Part shown: positions 12,348-24,724 of the stretch, in pieces | How the letters are laid out: each line of letters begins with the position of its first letter | Numbering within the stretch: the stretch's first letter is position 1 | Notes under the pieces: generated by a model | The model's input: only the letters and a program-made list of their open reading frames with translations | Told to the model about the DNA's origin: nothing | Databases searched by the model: none | Translations under genes and position numbers: made by a program | Assembly: GCA_948474755.1 (NCBI GenBank) | Contig: CAOLHI010000558.1 | Span: 310,001-374,000 of the forward strand | DNA from: Ctenosaura bakeri | Lineage: Eukaryota; Chordata; Lepidosauria; Squamata; Iguanidae | Length of the DNA stretch: 64,000 nucleotides | Direction of reading: 5' to 3'

Positions 12348-12530
12348 TGTTGGTGTGTGCCTTCAAGTCATAAGTCATTTATGGCAACTCTAAGGTGAAG
12401 CTATCACGGCGTTCTCTGGAGCTGGGGATGTGTCCAAGGTCACCCAATGGGTTTCCATGGCCAAGTGCAGAATTGAAACCTGGTTTCTAGAGTCATAGTC
12501 CAGTGCTCAAACCACTACGTCATGCTGGCT
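12348..12530 (-). mobile_element. Sauria-type SINE, partial
   Basis: The plus-strand order is tail ('tggtgtgtgccttcaagtc'), body ('caaggtcacccaatgggttt') and head ('cagtgctcaaaccactacg'). An internal part of the body is missing compared with longer copies. Confidence 0.75.
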
Positions 12531-15500
12531 GCCGTGCTGGCATAGATAATATCTTGTTCATATAATGATGTTTTTAAATGTCAAGTATTTCCATTCACAC
12601 CATCTAGGACAAAGTCCTCACAAGGTGGCCTATAAAACAGAAATTAGGAACAGTAACAAATATCTGAAAAGGTACAATCAGCTAAAACAAGCCTAAAATT
12701 AATCAGGAAATGTTGAATAAAACTAATCAACTCATAATGGCCCCACTGATCAGACTCGTGCAGGCACAATTAATCCCCTTTCCCTTCTGTATATTGCCAA
12801 GACTAAAAGGGTCAAAACAGCATGTCTGATCCTTAAAAGAACCACATAGCCTCCTTGCCATTAATTCAAGTGTAAATGGCCTTTTAAAAGGAGAAGAAAG
12901 AAATCCCTGAACCTCCAGCACCCCTAGCACGCACATGCCACTCTACCAGTGCCCACACACAAAACCCCTCATACAGAAGAAGATTCCATTAATGGACTTT
13001 TGGCCTCTCAGTGAACAAAATGTTTAATGTGAGCTTCAAGGGTGTGGTATTAATAGCTCTTGCCTGACAACATGACATGTACACATTATTGATTACACTC
13101 TTGGTGCGTTGTGGTGACTGTAATGCAGCATTTAAGTAACATGGGCAGGCACACCAGATGCAAAATTGAAATACTATCTAAACAGAGCTGACTTAGAAAG
13201 TAAATATTGCAGTGGGTGGTCCTTGAAATTGTCAGCGTTCATTATTTCCTGCAATATAAACAGGGTTGTCAAACACAATTTTTGTCATGATGCTAAAAAT
13301 CTCCTCCTTCATCCGAGAACCCTACGCTGTTTCTCCACACGAGGAAAAGACTCTGTTGTTAAAGAAGGGATGGAAGTCACTTGTCACTCCTCCTCTGCAA
13401 CATTCTTCTAGGTTTGTTAGTTTGTTTATAATGGCTCTTTAAAGAAAATAGTGCCAGTTTTGACCACAAGTAGGAGTCAAATCAACTTGGCAGGGTATGA
13501 GGTAATACTTTCTTTCAAGGGAATAAGTAATTTTTATTTCACAAATCAGGAGACGGCAATCAGGGGGACTTAAATTAGCTATAAGTGGATTTATTCATTG
13601 CAGTTAGTAAGTAGGACTGGTGTTGGGTTTAGCCCAATAACCCAGATGCTGAGGACCATTCAAGATGTTCCATATATGTAAGCAGATTTAGAATTTAGGG
13701 CAGGGGTCTCATTTTGCCACACCTCCTGTATGTTTCTGCCATAAATGCTAATCCTGAAAGTGCGCATGGCAATTTCATGACTGGAGCACCTTGCCCAGGA
13801 AAGGAAATGCTTGCCTACTTAACAGTTTTTGCAAACCTAAAGGCTTACAGTGCAATTTTTTAAAAAAGAGGAACAGACTTCCAAAGACACACACACACAC
13901 TTCTCAAGAAGATACTAGTAATGTTCTTCACAGATGGTCATCCTCTCCTGCTAGAAGTTACAACCTAAGAGCAAACCAGGCAGTAGCCATACCATTCCAA
14001 GTATCTTGTCCATGTTCTTAGATTTAAATTAAATTTAAAATTATTTCTAGCAAATAGGATTATAGAATGTCCTGGCTGCATCCAGAGCCTAAACTGCAGA
14101 GTTCCTGATATCTATTGAAGTGTTGCTTACCCCTCCACTTATAGATGCCTCCCATCTGTAGAAGGAAACTTCATTGAATACCACCCACTGACCACAGCAG
14201 GCTGTTCATATGAATGGAAAAGGGGCATCTCACAAAGGATGAGATTTATACTTCCCATTTTACTGCCTGCAGGTGTGTCCTAAGGGGTCACCTTTTTTTT
14301 TAATCTGTGACAACCATTTCATATTAAAAGCTTTTCATATGGCAGTTTCCACCACCTTATTGCACTTGTCTAAGACTCTTATCTGTATATATTTTGCTCC
14401 TTTGCTGCTTTAACGTATTTGTTAGTTCTCTGGTATTACTCATTGTAATACACTTAAAAACAAAACAACAAATGTTTTGTTTGGCATTGCAGGATATGGC
14501 CAATGGTTTGTCACATTGTACAGGATTCTGAGCATTCTGATCCCTGACTGATGTCAAGGAGAGTTAAAGAACTTTGGCCTCTTAGAGCATCCATTTTTCA
14601 TATACAGCCTCTTTGTGTTTTTGTATTAAAACATGATGTCCAATTTAGGAGATGCAAAAGGACAGGAAGGGCACTGAACAAAACTGGAGCCCCTGGAATG
14701 CCTCGTCGTATGACTGCAGGCCTCAGTGTCACAGAATATCATAGTTCTACTACATTCCCACAAAAAAGAACGGAATTGCCATTTCTTGCAAACCCCAGCT
14801 GTCCAAAACACGCATCAGTCTCAAAACAACCCCTTGGCCCTGTTTTATTTTCATAATTAAATATATGTTATTGAAAAGACTCAAGAACATGGGAATGGAA
14901 AATGTTTTGTCAAGCAGAATCTGTGGGAATCTAAGATGGGAAATGACCAACAGGGAACTCTCGTGCAACAATGAAAAAGTCTATTAAGATCCAATTGTTT
15001 ATGTAGTGCATTCTATTTATAGGGGCGCCCATAGCATGTGCACTTAGGTGCTTTGTGCTAAAAAACAAAATAAAAATAAACATATTTCCAAAATAGAGCC
15101 CTTAAAGTCCACTCAGGTCACTGTGCAAGGCTGGAAACCCTCCTTGGTTTTCATGGTAATCTAAAGCAATAATTAATTATTAACTGGGACAGACAAATTT
15201 GATCAGTCAATCTGGATTTGCCTGCACAGCTTACCTTATATTCAGTTGACTATGCTGATGATCTCATGGATCTGCCCTACTATATGTAACATGAAGGATG
15301 AAATGAATTTATACAATATTCTTACAGGAACAACATTTGATGTATTATGACATTTTTTAAAAAAAAAAAATTCTGATTTCTGTAATGAATATTTTCATCT
15401 AACTAAATTTCTATTCAAAATTTATCCTTTCTTTCATGTTTTTAGTTATTTGTTACATTTGCTACATATTAGAAATAATTTTTAGTTTGGATCCAGATTT

Positions 15501-15819
15501 TTTTTTTTATTTATTTTTTTTGTTCCCTAGAAGGGTTCCTTCCATTTATCCAAGGGTTTTGGAGTTTTTTGATCCACCAGAAATAGGGAAAGTAATTTTG
15601 CTGATTTTCTTCTACCTACAGCACCTCCTATAATATTCTGAAAGGCTCCTGAACTCTTAGGAACAGATTTTTGGGGGGCATGGTGGTTGCAGGTCAAAAC
15701 AGTAAAAATTGGCCCTCAACCTCACCCCAGTCCTGCATCTTGGAACTACTGTAGAATGGAACTTCCTTCATGAGTCACTGCCATTGTTATTATTTTAACT
15801 AGTTTAACTAGATTTTAAC
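12531..15819. other. Intergenic, little recognisable
   Basis: The part at about 12600-12720 ('ctcacaaggtggcctataaaa') resembles an antisense LINE 3' end but is too decayed to classify. The rest shows only short frames and homopolymer runs such as the A-run at 15357-15370. Confidence 0.5.
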
Positions 15820-16353
15820 TAGATTCTGCATTGGTTGGACCTCATTTGGAACACTGTGTCCAGTTCTGGGTACCTCAGTTCAAGAAGGATATTGACAAGC
15901 TGGAATGTGTCCAGAGGAGGGCGACCAAAATGATGGAAGAGTCTGGAAGCCATGCCCTATGAGGAGCGGCTTATGGAGCTGAGGTGTTTAGTCTGCACAA
16001 GAGAAGGTTAAGAGGGGACATGATAGCCATGTTTAAATATTTGAAAGGATGTCATGTCGAGGAGCGGAGTTGTTTTCCGCTGCTCTAGAGACTATGACAA
16101 GGAGCAATGGATTCAAGCTGCAGGAAAGAAGAGTCCACCTGAACCTCAGGAAGAACTTCCTGACCGTCAGAGCTGTCTGGCAGTGGAATGTGCTGCCTCG
16201 GAGTGTGGTAGAGTCTCCTTCTTTGGAGGTTTTGTAAACAGAGGCTGGATGGCCATCTGTTGGGAGAGCTTTGATCTAAGTTCTTGCATAGCAGGGGGTT
16301 GAACTGGATGCCCCCTGTGGTCTCTTCCAACTCTATGGTTCTATGATTCTATG
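15820..16353 (+). mobile_element. CR1 LINE 3' end
   Basis: The sequence carries the standard CR1 3' region: 'acactgtgtccagttctgg', 'gtccagaggagggcgacc', 'gaggctggatggccatctgt', 'gggttgaactggatgc', and the terminal ATTCTATG-type repeats at 16335-16353. The short frames in it are remnants of the end of the reverse transcriptase ORF and UTR. It is a 5'-truncated insertion, as is usual for CR1. Confidence 0.9.
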
Positions 16354-16539
16354 TACCTCAATGTAGGAGTCAAAAGAACATCTGCTATACATCTATACTG
16401 AAAGGAAGTAAACCAGATGGAAATGAGAATGGAAAATTGTTTTTCAGGGAAGTGAATGTTAGTGGTACTGAGAAGGTATGCATGTTTCCAGCTGAAAGTT
16501 AACATAACCAATGTTAGCTTTATTTTTAATTAGCTGAGA

Positions 16540-16748
16540 ATACTGTACATTGAACATATGAGATGACTTGTTAGAAAGATGTTAATGCTTGGTAAAGTAG
16601 GATGCAGTAGGAAAAGAGGAAGACACCATTACAGGCGAATAGACTCATCAAGGAAGTCCTCGTCCTGAGTCTGCAAGCCAAGACCAGGACTGTCATTCAC
16701 AGTATCACCATTAAGTCAAAGCCAACTTGAGGGGAATTAACAACAAAA
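16540..16748 (+). mobile_element. Bov-B LINE 3' end fragment
   Basis: The phrases 'agatgacttgttagaaagatgt' and 'gacaccattacaggcgaa', and the terminal 'cattaagtcaaagccaactt' before 'aacaacaaaatg', match the 3' end of squamate Bov-B. The antisense equivalent is at 28652-28720. It is a short 5'-truncated insertion. Confidence 0.7.
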
Positions 16749-18287
16749 TGAAGCCAACCAGCAGTCATTTTAATTTATTTTATTAACAATATTTAAAAAT
16801 AAATTAAAATGGTCCCCATCCCCTATTATGAAATAACAACAAAACAGGATATTTCTTGCATCCAAGAAAAGTAACAGTGTGAGACTCAGACTGTTGGTTT
16901 ACAATTTGTCTCCTGGCTTTCTACTCACACTGAGATCAAGCCTGTCCAAAACAAAACAAAATTCTCTCCACTACTTAGTGACTCCACACACGCCATAAGT
17001 ATAAAAGAGACTAAAAAGATAGGTACACCACAAAGGAATGAAGTTGCCCTTCATGACCTTATCAACCCTAATGTGATATAGCTGTAATTTCATTAATGGG
17101 AAAAATGAATTAATTGCTTGTATGCAACCAGCTCCTTCCCAGCTCTGGAAGGTGCCATGAATGCTTGGAAGAGAAAATTTCCCTTGTTTTCAGAGATACA
17201 GAGATGCACTGTCATAGAATTATCCACTTGCTGATGCTATGAATCTCAGCATAGATAAAATGCTTCAAGCTATGCCCTGAAAGAACCAGACCCTCCCCTC
17301 TGTCTAGAGATTATAGTTGCTAAGTGAAGGCTCCCTGTTTGTCCCAGAATGTGCAAACTGGCACTTTATGAATTTGTGTTGCTTCCCACAACCAGAATCC
17401 TATAAGTAATGTATGCCAGCAAACCCCCGCTCCCATTTATGTTGGTGCATATACTTTTTAAGCTTATTGAGGAAGGTGTATTCCTGCATAAAACTCCTTG
17501 CCTGGTTGTGCAAGAGAGACTGGGAGTTCCTGATCACAGTTCCATCTCCCTGTCCCCTGATCAGCTGTGAGGGTGTGGCCTCATGCAGCTGGGGAGAATG
17601 GAGCAGCCTTGCCCTGGGACTGCACAAGCACATGTGCAAGGCCGTTGGGCACAGCCCTGCAGTGGCCAAGGGATGGATTCCCTAACTGGGAACCTCTTAG
17701 TTCGTGTTGTGCAGCCAGAGAGCAAATAAGTATGAAGTACTCATCCTCTTACGCTCTTACAAGACAGTGTTAAGTGCATTGGCAGACATGCTGAGAGAAT
17801 TGTGTAGAAAATTGGTTTCTATAACTTTATTTTTTTCCACTGAAGGGCTCATCCAAACTGGCAACTAGTGCTGATTCAACCAGCTACATTTAATGTCACT
17901 TTGGGCTTCCTCTCCCCACATTCACATTCTCTTTTCAAACAAACAAACAAACAAACAAACAAATTGCACGGACTACTCTTCCTTAATAATTATTGGTCTG
18001 AAAAAGATCCTCACCCCAAACAAAATATGCAAATCTTCTTTAACTGAACAGAGGATCTTGATGATCTCTTTTTCCCATCCCCTTTCCCTCTTTCATTGCC
18101 CCCCTCACACAGCAGTTTTGCAAAAGAATGGAGAGAAATTGGGGTAACCTTTTCTCTCCTTTTTCTTTTCCTCTCTCCTCTGTTCATGTGGGAATACACA
18201 CAAAAAGCATTGCAGATCCACCTTAAAACCTATGGAAGGGGGGAAAGGGGGATGAAAAAGAGAAAGCTAGCAGACTATAAAGCATCT
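16749..18287. other. Intergenic, no gene recognised
   Basis: Apart from the AAAC microsatellite near 17.94 kb I recognise nothing. The overlapping frames on both strands at 17400-17690 show no resemblance to a known protein. Confidence 0.5.
17936..17963 (+). repeat. (AAAC)n microsatellite
   Basis: There are about seven AAAC units with no interruption. Confidence 0.95.
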
Positions 18288-18334
18288 GCTTTGAAAGATC
18301 CACCCTGCAGGTGAATACAAAAAGACTCAGGGAC
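18288..18334 (+). repeat. 47-bp direct repeat, copy A
   Basis: It runs from GCTTTGAAAGATCCAC to GACTCAGGGAC. It matches 19461-19507 at 46 of 47 positions (C versus T at 18304/19477). It lies exactly where recognisable DIRS sequence begins. Confidence 0.9.
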
Positions 18335-18710
18335 ACTCCACCGGCGACGCTTTCCAGTTCGGGCGGAACGAGGGGCTCCTCTACACGTTCCCTCGGTTTC
18401 CCCTCCTGGGTTGAGTGGTCTCCAAGATCCTCACGGACTGAGCCAACGTCGTCCTCGTAGCCCCGTACTGGCCGAGGCAGCACTGGTTCGGCCCCCTGTT
18501 CGAGGCCGCTCGTGGTCGACTCCTCAGACTCCCAACAACACCGGATCTCCTGTCGCACTCCAACGGTCTCGTTCTCCATCCAGATCTGCCGCTCCCAGCC
18601 CTCCATGCCTGGCGGATATCGCCCTAGACGATCCCATCATCGGTAATGTCTTGATCACGGCCAGGAAGGAGTCGACACGCTGCAACTATCACTACAAATG
18701 ACAGCGATTC

Positions 18711-19671
18711 GTGGCCTTTGCAGAGACACGACGGGAGCCGGTATCGCCTGTCAAACTGCCTACCATGCTCCATTTCCTTCTACACCTTCGGCAGCAGGGC
18801 CTAGCCTTTCTTTCCCTGAAGGTCTACTTTGCCGCTATCGTGGCTTACCAACCTCCACGGTCTCCATCGGCAGCTCTCTTTCGTGATGCTACCGTGAAGC
18901 AGTTTATGAAGGGCCTGCAGCACCTTTATCCACCGGTATCGCCACTGCTACCACTATGGTCGCTTTCCTTGGTGCTATCGCAGTTGACAAGACCACCCTT
19001 CGAGCCTATGGCCACTGCTGATGACAGGCTTCTCACCATGAAAACTGCCTTCTTGGTGGCTATCACCTCAGCCAGGAGGGCGGGTGAGCTGACAGCCTTA
19101 CGCTCCGACGAGCCCTACCTTGGTCCTTCAGCCTGACATCTCCTTCTTGCCGAAGGTAGTATCTTACTTCCCTCTTAGTCAAGACATCATCTTGCCAACC
19201 TTTTATCTGGACCCGACTACACCTTTGGAACGATCCCTTCATTCCCTGGATGTTCGTCGGACCTTGGCCTTCTACACGGACAGGACTGCTTCTTTTTGAC
19301 AGACCCCGTACCTTTTTGTGTGCTATGGAAGGCATCAAAGAGGCCACAAGATATCCACCCAACGTTTCTCAAAATGGGTGGCCCAGACTATCCTGCTGGC
19401 GTATGAGATGTCTAGGAAGCCTCCGCCAGACTTGCTCCGGGCTCATTCAACCAGAGCCATGCTTTGAAAGATCCACTCTGCAGGTGAATACAAAAAGACT
19501 CAGGGACCCACCATCCAATTAGCAGCTCTCCTGCGAGGAGTCGACCTGCAGGAACTGTGCCGTGTGGCGACCTGGTCTCAGCCATCGACCTTCGTGCGCC
19601 ACTACAGACTTGACTCCTGGTCCTGTAGAGATGCCCGTTTCGGACGTGTGGTGCTGGCTTCCGTTCTCTAG
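18711..19671 (+). pseudogene. DIRS tyrosine recombinase pseudogene
   Basis: The N-terminal core-binding part (18711-19080) reads openly with FLLHLRQQGLAFLSLKVYFA and PPFEPM. The first catalytic arginine lies in the TSARRAGEL segment around 19077. The reading frame then breaks by a stop at 19134 and frame changes. Downstream, the box II histidine and arginine (HSTRAM; codons 19444 and 19453) and the tyrosine nucleophile in FVRHY (codon 19603-19605) are still present. Translation would end at TAG 19669-19671. A 47-bp segment replaces or interrupts the region between box II and the tyrosine. In the family this enzyme integrates circular DNA copies. This copy cannot encode it. Confidence 0.8.
19461..19507 (+). 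repeat. 47-bp direct repeat, copy B (inside the recombinase)
   Basis: It is nearly identical to 18288-18334 and begins directly after the HSTRAM codons of the recombinase. The sequence resumes as IQLAALLRGVDLQELC after it. See copy A and the related finding. Confidence 0.9.
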
Positions 19672-20040
19672 GACCTGACCCACCATCCAACCGGTAAGCT
19701 ACAAAGTCTCCTTGTGTGTGAGGCACAGAGACCACGAAGAAGAAGAACAGGTTGCTTACCTGTAACTGTGGTTCTTCGAGTGGTCATCTGTGCCCTCACA
19801 CACACCCGCCCAGCCGTCCCCTCTTTCTCAGGTCCCTTATTGGCGGACTACAGAACTGAGAACCGTTGCTTGGTGGGCTGAGCATGCTCAGTACAGGCAT
19901 GGGGGAGGGGTTCCCGCCAAGCTATGAAGCTCTAGACTCTTCAGGGAAGGAGAGAGGAAACAAAATTAGTAATTACTGGAATGAGAAACATGATCTCCCA
20001 ATATATTTGGTCAATCTGGATAAGCTCTGCTGAGAGCTAA

Positions 20041-20145
20041 GAGCCCTTTCACATCACACAGCTTCCCTGAACTATAAATCCCAGAATCCCTTATGACAGT
20101 TAAAGTGCACTTGTAGCTTCATAATTGTGAGTATGATGGGATCAA
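20041..20145. repeat. DNA-transposon fragment (TIR-like start)
   Basis: It reads 'gccctttcacatcacacagc' followed by 'aaatcccagaatccctta', a layout seen in reptile MITE-like repeats. There is no matching opposite end, so only a fragment is called. Confidence 0.35.
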
Positions 20146-20299
20146 GTTGCACAAACAGCAGCTTTTTTCAAATCTCAGTATAATACTCACAGGCTAGATT
20201 CAGTTTATCTTATAAAACCAGAATGGAATACTGGTACTATTAAAAAAAAATAGGGAGGCACCTGACACTATACAGTGCAAAGGTGCTGCGACAAGGCAT

Positions 20300-20830
20300 T
20301 ATTGGTTGTTGTATAAGATGACACCATACTACTAGCAGAATGTAGCAATGACTTGGAATGACCACTGAAGAAAATCAAGTAAGACAATTGAACAGTTGAA
20401 CATTAAGGAAACAAAAATATTGACCACTGATGATTTACATAACCTTAAAGTAGATAATGAAGACCCTGAAATAGTTCAGGATTTTCCATACCATGGCTCA
20501 GTCATTAATCAGAATGGGAACTGCAGTCGAGAAATCAGAAGAAGAAGAAGACTAGAACTTGGAAGGGCAGTTATGAAGGAACTAGACAAGATCCTGAACT
20601 GTAAAGATATATCATTGAATTCTAAAAGGATTGTCCATGCCATTGTATTTCCTATTTCTATGTCTGGTTGTGAAAGCTTGACCGTAAAGAAAGCAGATTG
20701 GAAGAAAATCAATTCACTGGAAATGTGGTGCTGGAAAGAGTTCTACAGATACCCTGGACTGCTAAAAAGTCAAATGAAAGGGGCCTATTGCAAATCAAGT
20801 CTGAACTCTTCCTAGTCTGAGAATTCAAAC
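20300..20830 (+). pseudogene. Bov-B LINE reverse transcriptase fragment
   Basis: The reading frame from 20396 gives KVDNEDPEIVQDFPYHGSVI, REIRRRRRLELGRAVMKELD and the Cys-Glu-Ser and MWCWKEFYR segments, matching the distal RT and connection region of Bov-B/RTE. Upstream in the same general frame the catalytic YADD box has become Val-stop-Asp-Asp (the two Asp codons at 20317-20322). The insertion is 5'-truncated and nonfunctional. The product would have been the LINE's target-primed reverse transcriptase. Confidence 0.85.
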
Positions 20831-20900
20831 AAGCCCATCCCACCTATGGCAAGTTCTGAGCCTAGCACTTTAGCATTAAGGCTTAAAAATATAGAACCAA

Positions 20901-21131
20901 AGAATCATAGAATCTTAGAGTTGGAAGAGACCACAGGGGCTGTCCAGTCCAATCCCCCTATATGCAGGAAACCACATCAAAGCACTGCCAACAGATGGCC
21001 ATCCAGCCTCTGCTTAAAAACCTCCAAAGAAGGAGAGTCCACCACACTCCGAGGCAGCATATACCACTGTGGGACAGCTCTGACCATCACAAAGTTCTTC
21101 CTGAAGTTTAGATGGAATATCTTTTCTTATG
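20901..21131 (-). mobile_element. CR1 LINE 3' end, antisense
   Basis: The plus strand begins with the complement of the CR1 terminal repeat (agaatcatagaatc), then 'agttggaagagaccacaggg' and 'acagatggccatccagcctc'. The copy is truncated upstream at about 21131. Confidence 0.9.
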
Positions 21132-22150
21132 TAAAAAATAAAAACTTTTTAAAGCAAAAAGAGGCACTGGGAAGAAATGGGGGGGACGTTGGATAGGGGA
21201 TCAACCAGAAGAAACAAAAGCAACAAGCATTGGTTCAGGACAGTTCTGCACCTGTCTAGAAGAGCCCCATAGTCTTGTAAATTAGATCTTATTGGCATTT
21301 TGCATAATCAAATGACTCCAAACATGAGAAAATATTTCATGCTTTTTTGTTTGTTCTTTTATTCTTGCTACCCTTGTTTGCTTGTCTGAGGGTTGCACAG
21401 GAAATTTGATCTCTAGGAAATTGGGTTCAATTTAAGAAGTTCCATATTCTCCGTATAGATTAGGTAACCTGCACCCTTTTGAATGTAAACTTTGTCAGTT
21501 TGCCCTGGTATAACACTGCAGAATCTACAAAGACACCCTCCCCCCGAATTAAATGAATTCCCATTTTCAATTTGGCTGGCATTCAAGAATGTAAAATCCA
21601 AACGCTTCTGAGAGATAATTGTTATCAAGTCCTCCGCACTGCGATTTGTCAGTGGCAAATAACAGATGGTAGGAAAGTTTTCCCATGGTAAGTGGTACCA
21701 CTTCGACTCCGTATCTTCTCTCACTAATAAAACAATTTTGTTCTGGTTTTGTTTTTAATCTGCTGCAACTCTACAGAGATTGCTGAGCTGACCTAATAAA
21801 ACTGTAAGTACATGCTGGAAAGGAAGTTCTTACAATTGCAGCATATTTAAAGAAACATCCTATGAGTGTTTTTGCCCTGTGCAGAATTATTCCCTCTGTA
21901 CACTTCTTTTTAATAAACTCTATCCAGTTCTTACTGGATCTTAGATGGGGTTGTGCTATCTCAGAAAGACCTAGTACACAACTTGGGAGTAGTCTTGGAC
22001 TTAGCATTAAGAGAAGCTCAGGTAGCACCCTGTGGCCAGGAATGCTGTTTACTGATTTAGATTAATATGCCAACTATGACACTTTCTGGAGATATCTGAC
22101 CATGTGCTAGTTATATTGTATTCTGCTCTACATGGAATAGTCTTGGAAAA
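21132..22150. other. Intergenic, no feature recognised
   Basis: Plain sequence. The open frames on the minus strand at 21413-21724 and 21771-22028 show no family resemblance. Confidence 0.5.
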
Positions 22151-22475
22151 CATAGAATCATAGAGTTGGAAGAGACCACAAGGGCCATCCAGTCCAACTC
22201 CTTGCCATGCAGGAACCCACATCAAAGCACTCCCAACAGATGGCCATCATGCCTTTGCTTAAAAACCTCTAAAGAAGGAGACTCCACCACACTCTGAGGC
22301 AGCATATTCAACTGCAGAACAGCTGTGACAGTCAGAAGTTCCTCCTGAGGTTTAAGTGGAATCTTTTTTCCTATAGTTTGAATCCATTGCTCTTTGTCCT
22401 AGTCTCTGGAGCAGCAGAAAACAAGCCCGCTCCCTCCTCGATATGACATCCCTTCAAATATTTAAATAGTTTAGA
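22151..22475 (-). mobile_element. CR1 LINE 3' end, antisense
   Basis: It starts 'catagaatcatagagttgga' and continues through 'cagatggccatcatgcctt', 'ctgaggcagcatattc' and 'gacatcccttcaaatattta'. It is longer than the copy at 20.9 kb and in the same orientation. Confidence 0.9.
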
Positions 22476-23170
22476 AACTTCAAAATACAGCCACCCAAGT
22501 ATCCCTGAGGATCAGGTGATCAGCTTGTGTGACACCTTTACTATAACAGCTCTAGTATATATACAGCTGTAGTGACTGTCAAAACTTTTAAGTTAGGCAG
22601 TGGCTTGCTTTAATGTTTGATTTTTATAGCATTAAATATTTTGGGTCCAAGTTGCCTGAAGGACTGTCTTTCACTTACGTCAACCACATTAAGGTTAGCA
22701 TCAAAGTCCCTTCTCACTTCTCTGTCATGGAAGATAGTAAAGTGGGAAACAAGGCACTGGCTAGAATCTCAGGAAATTGCTGTGTTCTTCCAGCCTTCCA
22801 GCCAGGGAGATGAAGGCCAGGGTGATCAACACTGGAGGATAATGATTTTGAAGTCCAGACACCCAGAATTAGTAACAGAAATGAATGCATGCAATTGAAA
22901 GTCAGTAGTTTCCAAGTTGCACTTAACTACTTCCACGTAACAGTGGCTGGAATCCTGTCACTATGCTACCTAACTTTTGTGGGGATATTGTAGAAGGAGG
23001 TATTCAGTAGTTCCCTGTGAAATGTCTCTCCCCTCTCCCTCAACTCTCCATGCAATGCAGTTTCATAGCACCAGTACACACTCTGAGGGTCATTTAGTTG
23101 TGGGAGGGCAGCAAGTGTCAAGGAGCATCCAGCTACATTTCTGCAGCCAGGAGAAAAAAGCAGACTCTTT
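22476..23170. other. Intergenic, no feature recognised
   Basis: Overlapping plus-strand frames at 22613-22898 have no recognisable domain. No clear repeat was seen. Confidence 0.5.
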
Positions 23171-23380
23171 AAGGCAAAAGGGCTTTATATTGTCCTTGTA
23201 TTGTCTATTTTAATGCTTTTCAAAAGATGCATTTTTAAATTGCCATGAATCCTATGGACAATTTACATATATTTTGACTTTTGTATGTTTTTAGTGATGT
23301 GGCCTTCTAGCTTTATCTGTTTGTAAGCTACCTTGAGCCCCAGGACTGGGAAAAAGACAGGATGGATGGATGGATGGAAT
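23171..23380 (+). mobile_element. LINE 3' end (CR1/L3-like) with GGAT tail
   Basis: It has the long T-rich region and 'gtaagctaccttgagcccca', then a (GGAT)n tail at 23359-23378, as in several old amniote CR1/L3-like elements. No coding remains. Confidence 0.5.
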
Positions 23381-23390
23381 GATGGGTAAG

Positions 23391-23438
<48 letters not shown>

Positions 23439-23508
23439 CACACATAAATATATATACACACACATATACATAGGTATGTATGTGTACTCTTTCTCTCTCC
23501 TCTCCACC

Positions 23509-23556
<48 letters not shown>

Positions 23557-23577
23557 ATATATATATATATATATATG
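23391..23577 (+). repeat. Compound microsatellite (TAGA)n-(TCTC)n-(TA)n
   Basis: There are about twelve GATA units at 23391-23439, a CT run at 23511-23554 and a TA run at 23555-23577. Minus-strand frames through it are translations of simple repeats, not proteins. Confidence 0.95.
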
Positions 23578-24724
23578 TAAAAATCAAAAAGGTGATCGGA
23601 TCCCATCTCTTGAATTGTAAGTGCTGAGTTGTCAGTGCAGAATTTCTGAAGAGTCTGGTGGCTTTGATGTCAGTGCAGTGATAGGTTCATCCAGGTGTTC
23701 AGTTTGAACCTGAAAGGAGCTATCCAAGGTGCTGAATCTTACCTCCAAAATAGGATCCATACCATGCAAAACTCCTTTAAAGTTCAAACTAAAATCAAGA
23801 ACAGATCTACCAACTCACTGTCCTCACAGCCACCAATATCCACTGCTAAAGGCATATCATGAGGCTGGCCATCACTTGTCTCACACCACACACAGGCTAT
23901 GGGCCATGCCAGCTGGGAGGCTCTGGGAGTTGCAGTCCAGCTATTCCATTTTTGGTGCCTGTTGGAATGTGGTAGCTTTTAGGGCTGGAGAATTACAGCA
24001 TTATTCTCCAGCAGGAGGACAGTATTTACTCCTTTACAATGCGATAACATCATATTAGTGAAAGAGAAACTCCACCACACTTCTCCCTTTATTTATTTTT
24101 TAAGGTTTTGAAAGGACTCCCATCCCAAACTGTTATAATTAAGAGTGCAGCAATAGCAGCTTGTGATGCTGAATTTAAAACATCTCTCCATGGTTTACAC
24201 AGCAAACTCGCATTTTTTTTGTAGATCAGCTCTGTGGAGTCCATCCAGGCAGAAACTTGGCCTCCTCAGGACAGAGTCTTATTAAGTTTGATAAAAATAG
24301 GCCCTAGCCATTTGTACATTAATGCCAAAGGAATGCTATAAACAAATAAATAACAGAAGGCCTGTGCGGTTTGTACTCGCCTAACTCAAGTGACCTGGTT
24401 TGTAGAGACATTGAGTCCATATTGGGTCTGATGTCTCATCCATGGGGCTTGGGAGGGGCTCCATGTTCTCCAGGAGGTGTTCCAAAATCTCAGTGACTAT
24501 AGATAAATGGCTCTTACGTTATTTGAATAGCACACTAGCAGAAATATATTTGGGAACAACCACCTTTTCTTCTTTTATTATTTTTTAAAACCCTCACACA
24601 CTATTGAAATACTGGCACAGAGAAAATACATATATGTGTAGTTGTGGAGAGAGCAATTGAACAGCACTCTTTTCAGATAGAACCTGGATTATTTGTTTTT
24701 TAATTCATTTTTAATTAAATTACT
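23578..24724. other. Intergenic with one hAT-like scrap
   Basis: A piece at 23890-23950 ('gggccatgccagctgggagg', 'gggagttgcagtccagc') resembles the hAT-like palindromic repeat. The rest has no recognised content. Confidence 0.45.

Larger units (their letters stand above)
18335..19947 (+). mobile_element. DIRS-type tyrosine-recombinase retroelement, 5'-truncated and decayed
   Basis: The GC-rich block stands out from AT-rich surroundings. The first part encodes, in one frame, the residues GDAFQFGRNEGLLYTFPRF, like the region after RNase H in DIRS elements, with nearby APYWPRQHWF. It then encodes a tyrosine recombinase. The 3' noncoding part contains 'gaacaggttgcttacctg' and 'ggttcttcgagtggtcatct', known to me as the terminal region of DIRS elements in reptiles. 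Reverse transcriptase and gag-like parts are absent, so the copy is 5'-truncated. DIRS elements integrate through a recombinase and leave no target duplication, and none was looked for beyond the visible ends. Confidence 0.82.

Noticed and set aside
18223..18606. 127-codon minus-strand frame
   Set aside because: Shadow of the DIRS element on the opposite strand.
23263..23606. Minus-strand frames rich in Tyr-Ile-Ser-Ile and Arg-Glu
   Set aside because: Translations of GATA, CT and TA microsatellites.
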